DNA of 64,000 nucleotides from Acanthornis magna (taxonomy: Eukaryota; Chordata; Aves; Passeriformes; Acanthizidae). Positions 23,658 through 36,820 of this stretch are shown piece after piece. A model generated the notes under the pieces. It saw nothing but the letters and a program-made list of their open reading frames with translations, searched no databases and had not been told where the DNA came from. Every line of letters starts with the position of its first letter. The first letter of the stretch is position 1. The translations under genes and the position numbers were made by a program. The stretch spans positions 310,001-374,000 of the forward strand of contig JAWUZG010000361.1 in the NCBI GenBank assembly GCA_036785705.1, given 5' to 3'.

Positions 23658-26600
23658 GTCCTGGGTGCATGGCAATCATTCGCACACACAAACAATGGAT
23701 ATTCAATGCAAATGTGAAACTGCAAATGCACAAATTGTTTCTTAATACTCATCTTCCCATCAATGAATATAATATAAAAGATAATAATAAATATAAATTA
23801 ATACTAAATTAATACTGAGTACTTGAAATATTTCTACACGCACTAACAGTCTCTAGGATTAACACCAAATTTGACCAGAGGATAATAGTCATAACAACTC
23901 TCACCAGCAGTAGCCTCTTTCTGTCATTTTTAACATCCAAAGGGTAAAGAAAAACTAATCTGAGCCAGGGTTTCTTTCTGTATGCTACAGATAGTCATCT
24001 CTGGCATCAGCAGACTGAGTCCAGGCTTCACATTGATTTTCTTTTTTCCTCATGTATACAGTGAAATTGAAGACCTATGCATTTCTGTTAAATGAGGTTC
24101 TGCCTTAGCTAATAGCAAACTATGACAATGGTCTGCAAAGAACTGGGGAAAGGGAAGCAGTCTTTCAAAAAAATTCACCACCAGCAGCTGTAAATTCATA
24201 ACTGTCAATAAAATTGCTGAGGTTTTTATATGCACATTAACAGCATGCTTCAGTGTAAAATGGGATTCTTAATTCTTTTCGCAGAGCATTAAATCATATT
24301 TAAGATAAAAGGAATCCTCAATCAGCTACTGACGGGGTCCCTCCCTATCAAAAACACTCTGCTCCCTATGTTTGTACTTTGTTGACTTCAACAACAATCT
24401 AATTGCAAAAATTCTTCTCAAAGTATAATATAAAACAATAGGGTGCAATTGCACAACATATGTTGCTCTTCATTTACTCTAAGCACAATTCCAGGAGCCT
24501 AATGTGTTTTCTTGTAATGCCAGTAAAATGTATTTCAAAAGGAAGGTCACAAGTGGAAGGTGGTGCAGGACAGGGCTTCAAGCTGCATGGGAAATGTTTT
24601 CTGTTTGTTTCATACTCCATGAGAGAGCACCCTACACCCTGTGACGATGGAATGATGAAGTGGCTCCCAACAGTCTGTCAGGACTCTCTCAGGATACCAG
24701 CGGTGATACCTGCGCCTCCAGACAACTGGTGTCACCAAAATGTTTCTCAATTGCCAAATCCTGCTGGGCACCAAGGGCACCTTCTTACCCTTGCACACAT
24801 TTCAGTCCATCCCTCAAAAGTAACATGAATTGTACCAGACAAAATCTGCCCCTCTGGTATCTCATTCCTTAAGAGATTAATAAAAGTGACATGCAGAGGG
24901 TCTCCAACAACATGTCCACCCATCCTTCTCTTAACTTCACTGTCAGTGCAAACTAGCTAAGGCACTAGGGCGGCACAGGAGCTGTGAGTATTTAACCCAT
25001 GACTTGTTGCTAAAAAAAAAAAAATTGTTAAAGTCCAAAACCTCTGTCACTAGGACAATATAGCACTTGCATTTATTTTATATTATTATTAATTATTTCT
25101 TCATAACCATGGGACTTCCTTTTGGTAGGAATTTGACTGTGACTCGCAGTGTCTTTATCAGAACTCTGTGCTGGCTGCCTTGTTATGTGTTTACCAGCCC
25201 TCTGCCATCCCTCTGCTCCCAGGTCTCCCATGAGCACTGTCACCCAGACCAAGGGGCTTTCTGGAACGCGACCCTGGTATGCTCAGCTTTCCCTCTCCTC
25301 CTACTCAACTCAGTGTGCTGGCACAGCACAAGAGGGATGAAGCAGCAGGCATTTGGCTTCCCAACCTTCTCCAGAGCAAATGACATCTCGAGTGACCTGT
25401 TATTATTGAACTGGGTTTTAATGAAGTGCTGGTACTCCACACCATGACACAAAGAACATATGTGGCTGCAAGTAATTAATTACATTCTTGAAGAACCTAA
25501 TAAGAAACTCTCATGTTTAAAGCACTTTATGGCAACTGTTAATTTTTTCTCTCTAATTATCAGAGTAGCAATGGAGTAATGCACTTTTCACCTCCAACTT
25601 GCTTATTTTTCATTTCCTTCATCCAATAGCTTTGTTTATGCTAGCTATTGGTTCTGTGCAATAACCAATCTTATTTCTCTTTTCAATTTTAAAATATAAA
25701 ATACATCAAGGATGAAATCAAACAAAAAACTTTAATTTCATCAGAAAAAAAATTTTTTTCACAGAAATGTCTGCTATAGGAAATTCACACTATTTTGTTT
25801 TCACATTTCCAAAGAGAATGGATTTTAGTATTGTGACTCTCTCAGGGGTCTGTCTTCAGGTGCTGAAGATGCTAAGCAGAAACACATCACCTTGAAGAAG
25901 TGATGAGCACTTCCTGTTGAGCACTGAAAATCAGTGGTGATGTGCAAACCCGAAACTATTGACAATTCAGACTTTTTTACACTAACTTCAGGAAGCTACA
26001 TTCTGATTCCATGCAAAATAGAAATATGTTTTTTCACCATGCTGACCTGTTTGACAAGTACGGACAGCCCTATGTGTTAAAGAGGAATCTACACAGAAAT
26101 CAGAGGAGCCAGGATCTGAGAAACAGCTTTGCTCTTCCGTGCTGGACCACAAGCGACTCTGAAACCATTGACCTTCTTCAGTAGCCTGACCCAAAACCAC
26201 TGTCCAGCAGCAGAATTTCAATACCAGGCCCTAACTGCTGAAGGAATATTGTTCATGCTGATATGAAGTTTCACATTGATCAAATGTAACAAACCCCCAT
26301 TTAATCTTTCACTAATTTTAATATACTGAAAACTACTGCAAAGAACTTGCTGCTTGCTGTTATTGTAGAACAGAGTTATTGTGTGAAGAAATGAAGAAAG
26401 CACCCACACACTGAGATGACCTTTCTGAATACTTCTTTATGGTTGGTCTGAATGTCATTTTTCAAAGCCAAACTAATCTTAAACCTTTATTTTATGCAGC
26501 TGAAAATTGGCCAAAGCAGGAAAAAAGAAACTCTGAGGATACTAATCCATATGCCCCTAAATTTATACCTTTCCCAAATGAAAGAAAACCAACCATTCCC

Positions 26601-27897
26601 TATAAGTACATACAATTAATATCTATACAATAAAACATAACCAATTTCAGGAAAAAGCAATTATTCCAGGAATTCTTAAAATTATTTCCAACATTACAGC
26701 AGCTCCATGTATCTCTGCTTTTAGCTGCTGAAGTGGAGTCACGACACCTGCCTCAGCAGACGGCCGTGCACGCACTGCAGAGCCACAGGCACCGGCTTGG
26801 CTTGTTAATGTGCATTGAGGCTGCTGCTGCTCAGAAGAGGACAGCCACCTCAAGAACAATTATTTTGTCTTTTAGCACTCCTGTTGCGGTAGCTGCAGCC
26901 AAAGCTCTTAAAATGCCATCTATTTGCTGCCATCTACAAGTGTCAGGATAGAACTAGAGAAGCACAGACACCTGTGGTAAATAGGCTTGCCTTTGCAAGC
27001 CTAATGGGAGGATGAAAGCCTTGTTTTTTGGGAAAATTAACCTGATGAGTTCTGCTAGTTTGTCCCTTGAAACACAACTCACAGGTGAAATAGTGCATCC
27101 TCAGAAATGAGGAGCATAATGATGCTTTATTGCTTGAGAAAGCCACATGCCTCTAGAGAATTTGTGTCATCATATACCAGGAGTAAGGCTGATGGAGCTG
27201 GCTTTAGGCTCTAATAAAGGAGGTGGGAAAGAGATGAAAAAACACCATGACAAAAGATGCTTTTGTTACTTGTTGAGATTAATCTGAATCAAAATGTGTT
27301 CACAGTTATAATTTCTTCTACAACTGGAAAAAACTGCCAGTAAGAACAGCATGATTTTACTTTCCAATGCCACTGTAATTCTTATTCCTATCAAAGGAGG
27401 CTGAAAAAATTGACAAGTTATTTCATTAGGAAATGCAGTTAATTTACAGGCAGGGTAATTTTCCCCCTACAAAATTGTATAATGAGCTTTAAACTCACTA
27501 AATAAAGGGTCTCTTCTCTGAGTGATTATGCTTTATTTACATAGGAATTAGTGGTGACTGGACCTCCTTTCAGAGTAGCTTTAAAAGAGTTACATTACAA
27601 AAAAACGTCAACAGCTTTGAAAAATATCCTAACAGTCAATGGACTAAAAAACACTTCTCAGTGCAGCAGTGCATACATACATTGTCTTCATAAATATCTT
27701 TCAAAGGATAAGCACATAGCCTTTAAATCACATACCAGAATCCAGCAAATCTCTAATACTGATTTCTCATTACATTACTCACTTAGGCATTATGCTGATT
27801 GAATGTATAGAAAAGCCTAAAAAAACAGATGGACAAGAATGTGAAGGAGCAATACTTTCCTCTTCAAAAATTGCCCTCACTCTATTCAATGCTAACT

Positions 27898-27956
27898 ATT
27901 TATTTATTATGTTTATTATGATTTGTTATTATTGTTGTTATTATTATTATTATTTT
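27898..27956. repeat. Degenerate TTA/TTG trinucleotide tract
   Basis: The tract is made of TTTA and TTATG units followed by consecutive TTG and TTA triplets, ending in an uninterrupted stretch of several TTA units. Confidence 0.8.
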
Positions 27957-28373
27957 ATCGTGGATTTTTTTACTGATTAGTCTGTCTAAAGAATGGACCC
28001 TTTGGTTTGTAGCCAATTCTTACCAAATGTAGTCTAGTTCAGTTTTCATATAATTAAGTGGTAGCTAGAAAACCCCAGCATCTCCAAAATGCACGCATTC
28101 TTGGATATTTACATAGAAACTAGGCAGTAGAAACCATTCCCAACAGCAGCATGTTTATGGTATCACGACGGTAGTAGATATGGCACATAAATAGTGTTTG
28201 TCCCTGGCAAGTTACTGAAAGTAATTAAAGTTCCTGTTACCTAGGGCAGTTGACCCTGAGGTTGTGGAAGTAGGAGAAATATATTTGGAAGTTTCAGTTA
28301 AAAATTTCACCTCCCTTTCTTCCTTCGTAGTGTAGGAAGTCCTAATCGTCTTTCCACTGTACCACAGAAGCGA

Positions 28374-28480
28374 GATTCATAATATTTAAGGTCTGGAAGG
28401 GGCCATTTAATCATGAAGCCTATCCTCCTTTATCATGGCATTTCGTAAGAGGTCTACGATCACACAGAATCAGTGACATC
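28374..28480 (-). mobile_element. Ancient CR1 3'-end scrap
   Basis: Read on the plus strand the fragment begins GATTCATAATATTTAAGGTC, continues TGGAAGGGGCCATTTAATCA, and then has CCTATCCTCCTTTATCATGG. This follows, with many changes, the reverse complement of the 3' end of old CR1 elements shared by birds and turtles, in which the host-strand text runs 'gattcatag... aaggccagaagggaccatt... atcatctagtc'. The element is therefore on the minus strand. The left boundary is fairly clear, the right one is not. Confidence 0.6.
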
Positions 28481-28588
28481 TGTGCAAGTGCTTAACTAAA
28501 TCTAAGCCAAAATATCCTGAGTCGGCAACACAGACCATCACAACAGCACAGTCAGCTTACAAGGAATGGGGAGAAAATAATTTTAAAA

Positions 28589-28650
28589 GGAAAGGGGGGG
28601 GGAAGGAAAAAAGTATAAGAAAAAAAAAAGAGAAGTAGTAGTAGTAAAAA
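28589..28650. repeat. Purine tract with G9 and A-runs
   Basis: A nearly pure purine stretch contains a run of nine G at 28594-28602, a run of at least ten A around 28620-28629, and a GTA triplet repeat near 28635-28645. It sits directly upstream of the CpG-dense patch. Such homopurine tracts can form triplexes or exclude nucleosomes, but here that is only inference. Confidence 0.75.
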
Positions 28651-28659
28651 TGAATCATG

Positions 28660-29018
28660 GGAATAATTGGGATGCAGTCCTCGGGAACATGGCACACTCA
28701 TCGTGGATGGGGCACCGGCTCCCTTCGAGCAAAACCGGGACATCATTGCCATCCACTGGGCAGGAGGGAGAATGCAGCGCGGGAGCGACACCGAGCACAG
28801 GGACAGCGGGCAGAGAAAGGGGCTGGCAGGAACGCCTGGAAAGCCTTCTCGACATCCCTGCTTCACTTTCACCCTTCACACACCCACCCTGACATGGTCG
28901 GGCCTCCCTCGGAAGCCTGGAAGACAAGTCGGAAGGTGTGAAAGTGGATCTGGTAACTAAAGCAGAAGCCAGCACGGTGCCATGAATACAGCCTGAGTAC
29001 AGCTCTGCCACGAGGAGG
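28660..29018 (+). promoter_or_regulatory. CpG-dense patch, possible first exon ending at a splice donor
   Basis: I count 17 CpG dinucleotides between about 28682 and 29012, against very few in the surrounding kilobases. The patch is also clearly richer in G and C than its flanks. On the plus strand it ends with GGAGG followed by GTGAGT at 29019-29024, a near-consensus vertebrate 5' splice site. A short unmethylated CpG cluster followed by a good donor is what a promoter with a first exon looks like. Overlapping open frames of 80-118 codons in several frames show no recognisable protein, so any transcript might be non-coding. A GC-rich inserted element of unknown type would fit as well. No TATA box or start site can be assigned. 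Confidence 0.35.
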
Positions 29019-29888
29019 GTGAGTTAGAGCTTGAGGCTGCTCTGGCAGGTGACACACATGCTGCCTACTTTCCAGCAGCTTTGAAAGAAGGAAACCTTTG
29101 GATCAGGCTCCTCATGCAAAGTTACGAATACTTTCTGGAGATTTTATGCCTGGAAGTCATTTGCACGCTTTGGAATAAAATGACAAGACCAAAGAATTTG
29201 AGAGTTACAATGGTTTTCTCTGACAGAGAAGTCTCTACTTCATCTTATAGAAATCCATCCATACATGGGTGAAACATCAACTTCTGAAAGTGACTGCCTA
29301 TCTATATGATGTATGCAAAGGAGCATATGCCTCTTGAATACAAATGTAGTAAAGCACCTGTGAAAATGCTTTTTAAATCATAACCAGTATTTACTGAACT
29401 GACACAAACCATTTAAAATAATTTAGATAATAAGCACTATCAAAGAACATGAAATGAACTTACTAATACCTACAAAATGATGAGGGACAACTTGCTGACA
29501 GTATTGGCACTCAACAAAATTTGGCCACCACAGTAGCTCATATCAACCACTCAACCTACACACTTGGATTATGTATTAATTTTGCATGACTGCACATAGT
29601 TTTTGGTAGCAACTGGAAGACCTTGGCCACTCGTGGGAGAAGGACGAGTCCACCCCCAGTCTTCCTCCTCCCTATCCCAGATCCAGGTACTGAGGAGGCA
29701 GCTCCCAGATGCTGGGTGAGCCCCCCATGCTGTGCCACAGAGTCACAAACTGGTGTTTATTGGTTTATATATACTGCACACACTATGCACTGCTCTGATA
29801 CTTTAGGGAGACTGGGAATTGCTGCTCAATCTGTTTGGATCAGCTGAGTGACTTGAAACAAGTAATTTCACCCCTCCAGCATTCACTT

Positions 29889-29909
29889 CCCACCCCCCCA
29901 CCCCCCCCA
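29889..29909. repeat. C-rich homopolymer tract
   Basis: Two C-runs, of seven and eight, are separated by a single A and preceded by CCA. The tract is a simple low-complexity repeat. Confidence 0.85.
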
Positions 29910-32900
29910 ATAAGGCAATAACAGCAACCTCCTTGGTGTAGCAGCTTCAGACTGTTATTTATAAGAGGAAACTATTACTGCTGAAATTAAATCCTTATGA
30001 ACTTCACCCCATATGTGAATAATACTAGTCCAGGTGCAATTTTCTAACCCATCTTTAGTGTTACTAATTAAAAAACCTTTGTTGGACTCTGTTATGGCCT
30101 ATGAATGTTTTTTACAGGGCGCTCATCTCTGCTCCTTGACTCTTGTCTTTTCCAGTCAGTTTTTCTCTCTCATTCAGCAGCAGCCTCCCTAACACTGCCA
30201 CACTAGTTTAGTCACACCAGCCACTTCATGACCTCTTGCTGCAGCCTTCAGTAACACAGGACTTCATTCTGCAGCTTCATGAGCTGGATCATTGTGTTGT
30301 TACTCAGACATGCTCACCTGGGACATGGAGAGGCACTGAAGCTTTGCACAGTGCCTGGAACAGAATTTTGCTAAAACTCACAGCAACCTTCATTCTCCAA
30401 AATATGCGTAAGACTAAGACACAGCAACAATGCCCCAACACAACTAGCTGCTCTGATTTTTCTGGGGATTAAGGACCACCTGTAAGAAAAGGAGGGAAGG
30501 TTTATTTGCCATTGACCCCAAAGAGTCATTTTTCTTTGGACTCATTCTTCAGAGTATGTGGAAAAGGCACAGCACATCACTACAGAGCTCTGCAGAGTGA
30601 GCTGCACTCACCCTGCAACTGAAGGATGAGGTTCTTGCATCTCTAACACTAAAGCAAGGGTCCTCTTTTTGGATACAATCAAGAATTAGTTTTTCAGTTG
30701 CAGAAATGCTAAATATGCATAAATACATTTTAAAACTGGGCAGAAACATCCATTCCAAATTCTCAGCTTTGACATTCCTCACATACTAAGACTCACTTTC
30801 CGACGTGCAGAATAACACACATTTCTGTGGTATTTTACCAGTACTAAGCACTATCACAGGCAAATACGAACTGATCTATATACCAAAATACACTGCTGAG
30901 GATCTGTCATCCCTACTCTATGTATTTCAGATTTTTCTGTTTTTCTGTTCAAACTTCAGACTAGCTCTGCTTTGATGCCTTGTCCTGAAGCTCACACATA
31001 CCTGGTGTGCATTCAAGACTCCCTGAGCACATCCTCTAGTTTAGTCTCATTAAAAAAAAAAAACCATCAACTTCACATGCTTCGTGTACTGCTGTTCAAC
31101 CAAGACCAATCAAAGGGGACCAACTAGGAAATTCACTTCAGAGGAGCATCCCTGATCTGAATTAAAACATGAATATAGATGCAGTTGTTGAGACACTCAT
31201 TTTTGGTGGTCCATTCAGTTTTGACAAATGACCATGTCTCCGTGATAACCACATGGAAGCTCATCATAGGAATAGGATTTGAATTTTTGTTGTAGTTACA
31301 TTAGACAATGACTAAACCTGCAAGGACTTTAAGCATATATACTCTGAATTGTTTCCTTCCAAAAAGAGCTAAATTATTTTCAGACTGTGTTTTATCACAG
31401 CTTACTATCTCAGCAGGCACAGCTCCACTGAAACTGCCTTGTTTGCCTCTACAAGATCCTGTGATTTTTACTGTCAAAAAAATATGCCAGATTTCCCTAT
31501 TAGTCACTCACTGAATTACAGGGCATGGGATCCCAGGCATGGCCAGCATATCAGGGGCATCAGCATCCCTGCTCACAACCAGATTGTGCTGCTTAGCTGA
31601 AGGATGAGATCCTGCTCTTGCCCACATTCAGAATGGTCTGGGTGTAGAGGAGAGGACCCACACAGTAGCAGTGCCAGGGCCCAGGTAACCCCCTTGCTCT
31701 AAGTGGGGCATAAACATCACTTAAGCTGCCTCTAGTTTGTAGCTTTTCAGCTTCAAAGTCAAGTTAATAAAATGGCTGTTGTTGTGAAAGCATTACATAG
31801 AAAATAATAAAAGCTCAGAAAAAAATTGTAACAGGGAACAGAAATTCCTCCATAAGCCACGACTATGAATTTGTCCCAACAAACCATTCTGATCATCACA
31901 ATTTAGCAGCACCTGATTGCTCAGGGACATTATCTTGGCAGTGTCAGCCCAGACTGTAGGCGAGCACCCAACATCTTCAAAGCCCCCCCAGAAGTTAGTG
32001 TTAATTTGCAACACTGTGGAAAGGGCCTGCAGACAGGAAAAGGGATGAAAAGCACAAAAAGAGGGACATCCTCTCGTAAATCCAGATGTGGTCCCTCAGA
32101 TCTTCCTCCTGAGGCACACTGATAAAGCAAAGCAGTGAAATTGCCTCTTGTGCTGTTCTATAAATGCTCCTTCACCCTGGAAATTGGGAAATTTAAACAA
32201 TATCAGATTGAGACCCTTCCACTCTCAGGAAACCAATCAACAAATTTATTGCTTGATGCAAGTTTTAATGTTTAGAAAAGTTAAAAAGAGGGTTTGTTTT
32301 AAAGGATGTTAAAGAAATAGTAGGAAACAACCAAAACAGCATCAGTTACCTGTTACATTTCATCAACTACTGAACCATAAAATCTTCAATCAATCCCTTC
32401 AACTTTTTTGGCAAGTCAAACACTCAGGTAGTTATCCTCTCACACAAAACAAAGATTTTACATTTTTGGATGGAAGAAATTAGTGCCATGTCTTTTTGCT
32501 ATATAAAATATCCCTTTTGCTATCATTCCTTTTCCAAAGCTTTTAGAAAGCCTAGTGAAAGTGGGAGCATACCTTTCACATTATCAAGACAGCACCTAAA
32601 TTTTCATCTTCCATATTCCAATAAGGCAGCTAGCATAAAACATTTAGAAGCACCATAAGATGGAAATGTAGCAGGGTAACTCATTGAGAACTGAAAGTCT
32701 CAGATGCATCTCTCAGTCAAGCACAGTTCTTATTCTTTCCTTCACTGAGAGAAACACAGTAATGAAAGAGTTATAAAATGGTGAATATGACAGGTGCAGG
32801 TTAAGATGGAGTCAAACAGAGATGAACTGATATTTTATTATTATTTTAATAAATACATAATCTAACTGCTTTACTTAGATGCATTGGTTCCAGTGTAATT

Positions 32901-33890
32901 ATTCCTATTGCTTATGATATTGGTGCTATATGAGAGTAAATCCCTACCATCTAAAGCCAATAGGAGAGCTAATCTTGACTGCGTATAAAAGGGAAGTATT
33001 GTACAATTGCTGAGACAAAGGGAAGAGTACCACCATTTCAGCTGATGATTGCTGTATTACAAATCTTTTTGCAATGCTGATGACTCTTAGGAAAAGGTAA
33101 GGCCTATTTTCTGGCCAGAATTTTGTGTTGCTTCAAAATTAAGAGTACAAGAGCAAAAGAGGTACCAAAGGAAAAACAACAAAGAAACAGTGCCTGAAAT
33201 TTTATGGTGAAACTAAATGATCACGGCTGCAGCTTGCTGCCAGTGGAAATGAGAACAGACTTCCCTTTCCAATACTGTCAGAAAGCCCATCCGGGGAAGA
33301 TGCCCAACAGTGCCCAAACCAAACCACAGTCAACAGATCACCAGAAGATGATCTTTCTGTTAAGGCTGTTTTTAATAAACAGGTTCATCCAGAACAGGAG
33401 GTTAAAACCCCCATCTTTAGAGCACAAATCTTCATCAGTTTCTTTGAAGAAATATCTTATTTTCAAGTGCTTCAGCATAGCAAATCCCAGGTAAAAGCAA
33501 ATAAGAAAAACGACCTCTAGAAGTATTGTCATAAATCTCATAGGTGTACTCACTAGTCACTTTTCTAGAAAGTTTCATGCATGTAAAGCATTGCCTTTGA
33601 GACCATTTGCCACAATAAAACACAGCTGAAGATGCAAGAAATTTCTCACATATGAGAAAATTTTAATTTTCATTAATTTTATCTCAGTCTAAATAACCAG
33701 TCTCTGGAAAAATTGCACAAAAAATTATTTGACACTTCAAGAATAAGGGATATTATTTTAAAGAGATGCCTCATATTTTTTCAGAGTGTCTTGTGATAAC
33801 ATTTCAATCCTCACTTTAACCAAAAGACTTACTGTTTTTGCAGTACGAGAAGCATATATGATATACTCCATTTCTGGAGTGAAAGGTGAA

Positions 33891-33914
33891 GTATTTCTGG
33901 ATATTTCTGGATAA
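33891..33914. repeat. Tandem ATTTCTGGAT duplication
   Basis: The ten-base unit ATTTCTGGAT occurs twice, overlapping by its shared AT. The pair is framed on both sides by the motif AAAGGTGAA, which suggests a small local duplication. Confidence 0.6.
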
Positions 33915-34038
33915 AAGGTGAAAGATATGCAAGACATACATACAATCTTAGGAGAACATATTGAAAGTTATGTAAAAAGTACATTAAAAGACTCCACAAG
34001 AGAAATAGTGAATTAGCAGGACGACTAGGGAGATTTTT

Positions 34039-34063
34039 GTTACCTCTGCTGTTCAGAGGTAAC
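34039..34063. repeat. Perfect 10-bp inverted repeat with five-base loop
   Basis: GTTACCTCTG at 34039-34048 is the exact reverse complement of CAGAGGTAAC at 34054-34063, with the loop CTGTT between them. T-runs flank both sides. The stem is short for a microRNA precursor, and no function is implied. Confidence 0.7.
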
Positions 34064-34994
34064 TTTTTCTGCAAAAAAACTGCTAGTGGCTTGAACTGGG
34101 ATAGCCAAATCCTAGTCAGCAGATCCTTTTAGATTTTCTTAACTCCAGGCCCAACATGTGGCACTAGAGTAGGAAATCACCTCTTGAAATCCTTTCCTAA
34201 AGGGGAACCATGAGCTGAGTCTGCCAGGAAGAACTGTAAGACTCCCCTCCTCACTTCTGAGAGACAGGACAAATGAAAACACAAATGAAAAGCATCCATT
34301 CTTCCTTCCTATTTGTCTAAACCAGCCCTGTAACCCACCTTCAAAAAATTAAATTTTTGGAAAAACAACAATGTAACCAACTTAGCAGGCAGGAGATAGA
34401 ACACTGATGCAAGGTGATAATGGTGTCTCAAAGGGCAGAAGAAATTCAGAGTTGGCCTCTGCAAAGAAGATGTAACTCCATGTGCAGACGTGGGTCTAGA
34501 CAGTTTTAGTGGACATATTTTATTGCTCTGTCAGCCCGTGTTTAAATGTGACTTCACATCTACCTCACTTTTGCATGTGCATACAAAAATATGCATTTTT
34601 TAAAAAAAATCTCAGAGAAAAAAGTGTTAGCTGATGTAGAGCAATAATCCTGTGGCAGAACAGTTTACAAAAGATGACAGAAAGCAGGCAGCACAAGTAA
34701 ACCTCTAGAGAAGATGCCATGGGAAAATGAGAAAAGCTTAGTCAAAGAAGATCAGATAATTAGGGCACTGTTATAAAAAACACAACTGAATTACTGAAAT
34801 TTAAAACAAACATAGACTAGGTCATAAACTTACTGGTGTCATTAATGCACGGCGAAGTTGAAAGAAAAATCCTCCATGACTAAGGATAAGCGAGTTGTGT
34901 GATCAGTTAAAGAGAACAATATGAATTCAAAATAAAAATGTCCCCAAGAGAAAAAAAAATCCACCTGTGAAGAGAAGAAAGGAAAAAATCTTAT

Positions 34995-35029
34995 TAAAAA
35001 AACAAACCAAACCAAACCAAACCCCCCCC
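34995..35029. repeat. A-run followed by AAACC pentamers and C8
   Basis: A run of A leads into repeated AAACC/CAAAC units and a final run of eight C. A shorter tract of the same design lies at about 51741-51762. These are low-complexity pentamer microsatellites. Confidence 0.75.
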
Positions 35030-35435
35030 ATCAAGTAAGAATTCTATGGAGTTGAGTGACAACAAAAAAAAAAACTTCTACAAAGTTAAAACTACAGGGA
35101 GGAAAACACAGTCACTTTCTAAGAGGATCAAGTGCTCAAACAGCATCAGTGTCAAGTGCGGAGAGCCTATCAGTCTTACCACAAGAAAAAATGTGCCATG
35201 TACACTTATTAATTCCCAACACTGCAGTGCAAAGCTGTAACACCTTTCACAGTATATTAACAGTATAACAACTGCTTCTGGAGAGGCTGGGAAGTTAAAA
35301 AGCTAAAAATGAACATTTGAATTTTAAAGTTTGCTTGGGCAGCAACTGAGTACCATACTAAGACTTTAAAATAATGAGAGCAGTGATATACACCAGAAAA
35401 ACTGGATTTATTTTATAACACCTGTGCACCCACAG

Positions 35436-35573
35436 GGGATGGCAAGCCTTGTCAGAGCCCTGAGAGTGGCTGAGGATATCTTTTCACACTATTGCTACTA
35501 TTAGGGTCTCTTCACCGCTATTGGCTTGGACTACATGGTCTCCAGAGGTCCCTTGCAACTATTCTGTGATTAT
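35436..35573 (+). mobile_element. CR1 3'-end fragment
   Basis: The end of the fragment reads TTGGACTACATGGTCTCCAG followed by AGGTCCCTTGCAACTATTCT and GTGATT. This is the standard CR1 tail of 'GGACTAGATGATCTCCAGAGGTCCCTTCCAAC' type, closing with a single diverged ATTCTGTG octamer. Only the last 100-140 bases of an element are present. The left boundary is unclear because the upstream sequence is too diverged. Confidence 0.85.
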
Positions 35574-36820
35574 TTCCCCAGCTGAAGGGGAAGGGAACTG
35601 ACACAGGCGTATTTTAGGAAGCAAGATCTAAGATCTGATCATTATACTGCATAAATAAGAACTCAGTGTTAATAGTATTTTCATCAAGCCAAAGACTGGA
35701 TAAGCATTAGAGCCTTAGTTATCCTGTAGCAGAAAAAGTTATAGGGACACTAAAGTTTACACACTGCATTTGTGTGTGAGATTTTAATTTAGTTAAAACA
35801 ACTTCCAAGATTACTATAACTGAAAGGAGTTGAGAATAAAAAATAAACCTTCATTTGTTTACTGTGTTTAAAGTAAATATTGTTTGCTCAACTTCCTTGA
35901 AATATTGCCAAGAGTATTTGTATTTATTTCTTCCTCTAACAGATGAATAACACTTCAAGGAGAAAAATATAAACCCAATGACATCTTCAAACATTCTGAT
36001 TAGCATCTGAAACAAATGCTATTGTATGATTAACCCCCTACTTTGTCTATTCCCTTTAAAGAACAAAACAGGAGTTTAATTTTAGTTTTGCTAATTACAA
36101 AATATACTTACCATAAATTGTTGACTATCCAGTTCTAAGTGCTACTTACCTGTAAAACAAATCAAACAAACAAAGAGTTACTTAACAGCGCAATAAATTA
36201 CACAGGAGTGTGGATATAATTTAGGTGGCTTGATGATCATTCCTTTTTTGATTACCAGAGTTAAATGAAAAAATGGAGTGAACCCAAGGACTCAGGAAAA
36301 AAAATAAGAACTCAAGCTGGAACACTGATAAGCAACTGGAAAGCTCAGTCTCAGCAAAAGCACTTTATGACTTGAACTTCACTGCCCCCAAGGTGAAGGG
36401 AAAATGGCCAAAACTAAAACTTGCTTGTTCTGACTCTCAGAATCGCTTCTGTCCCACCTAAGATGAGCATCTGTAACACGGGATACAAGCTCTTTATGAG
36501 GTACAGTCTCCAGCGTATTCCCTTTCAGACTAAACTTCACAGGAACCACAAACCAATATTGCTTATATTACAAAGAATTTCACAACTTAAATGAGTTAAC
36601 TAGCAAACTCCACTAAGGCCTTTACATGCTCACTGAGAGTTGGGTAAGGGTAGGGCCATTACTGCATTTGACATTGCTGTGTCTTGGCTTCATTTTCCTT
36701 CTAAAAAACTTTCCTTCTTAAAAGAATAAAATTAAACTATAAACATCTGTTACTCTCTCTCTATCAAAGGTGACAATTGCAAGGCTGCAAGTACTTAATA
36801 GTGGTATCTTTAATAATCAA
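35574..36820. other. AT-rich non-coding DNA between two CR1 scraps
   Basis: I see no gene, RNA or repeat here. The sequence is AT-rich, with short A/T runs and scattered stops in all frames. Confidence 0.6.

Larger units (their letters stand above)
22537..28373. other. AT-rich non-coding DNA with simple repeats
   Basis: No gene or named transposable element was recognised. A TG/TA microsatellite lies at about 23614-23657 and a TTA/TTG trinucleotide tract at about 27898-27956. A run of 13 A residues occurs near 25012-25024. Open frames such as the 126-codon one at 25067-25447 have no domain-like content. Confidence 0.6.
29025..35435. other. AT-rich non-coding DNA, no gene recognised
   Basis: Nothing coding is recognised. 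A C-rich run lies at 29889-29909. A moderately GC-richer patch at about 29620-29860 gives small overlapping frames without domains. A run of 12 A residues occurs near 31050-31064. Small structures at 33891-33914 and 34039-34063 are listed separately. Confidence 0.6.

Noticed and set aside
28650..29057. Several overlapping frames of 62-118 codons in the CpG patch
   Set aside because: No protein family is recognisable and frames are open on both strands; the patch is reported as a possible regulatory or non-coding exon instead.
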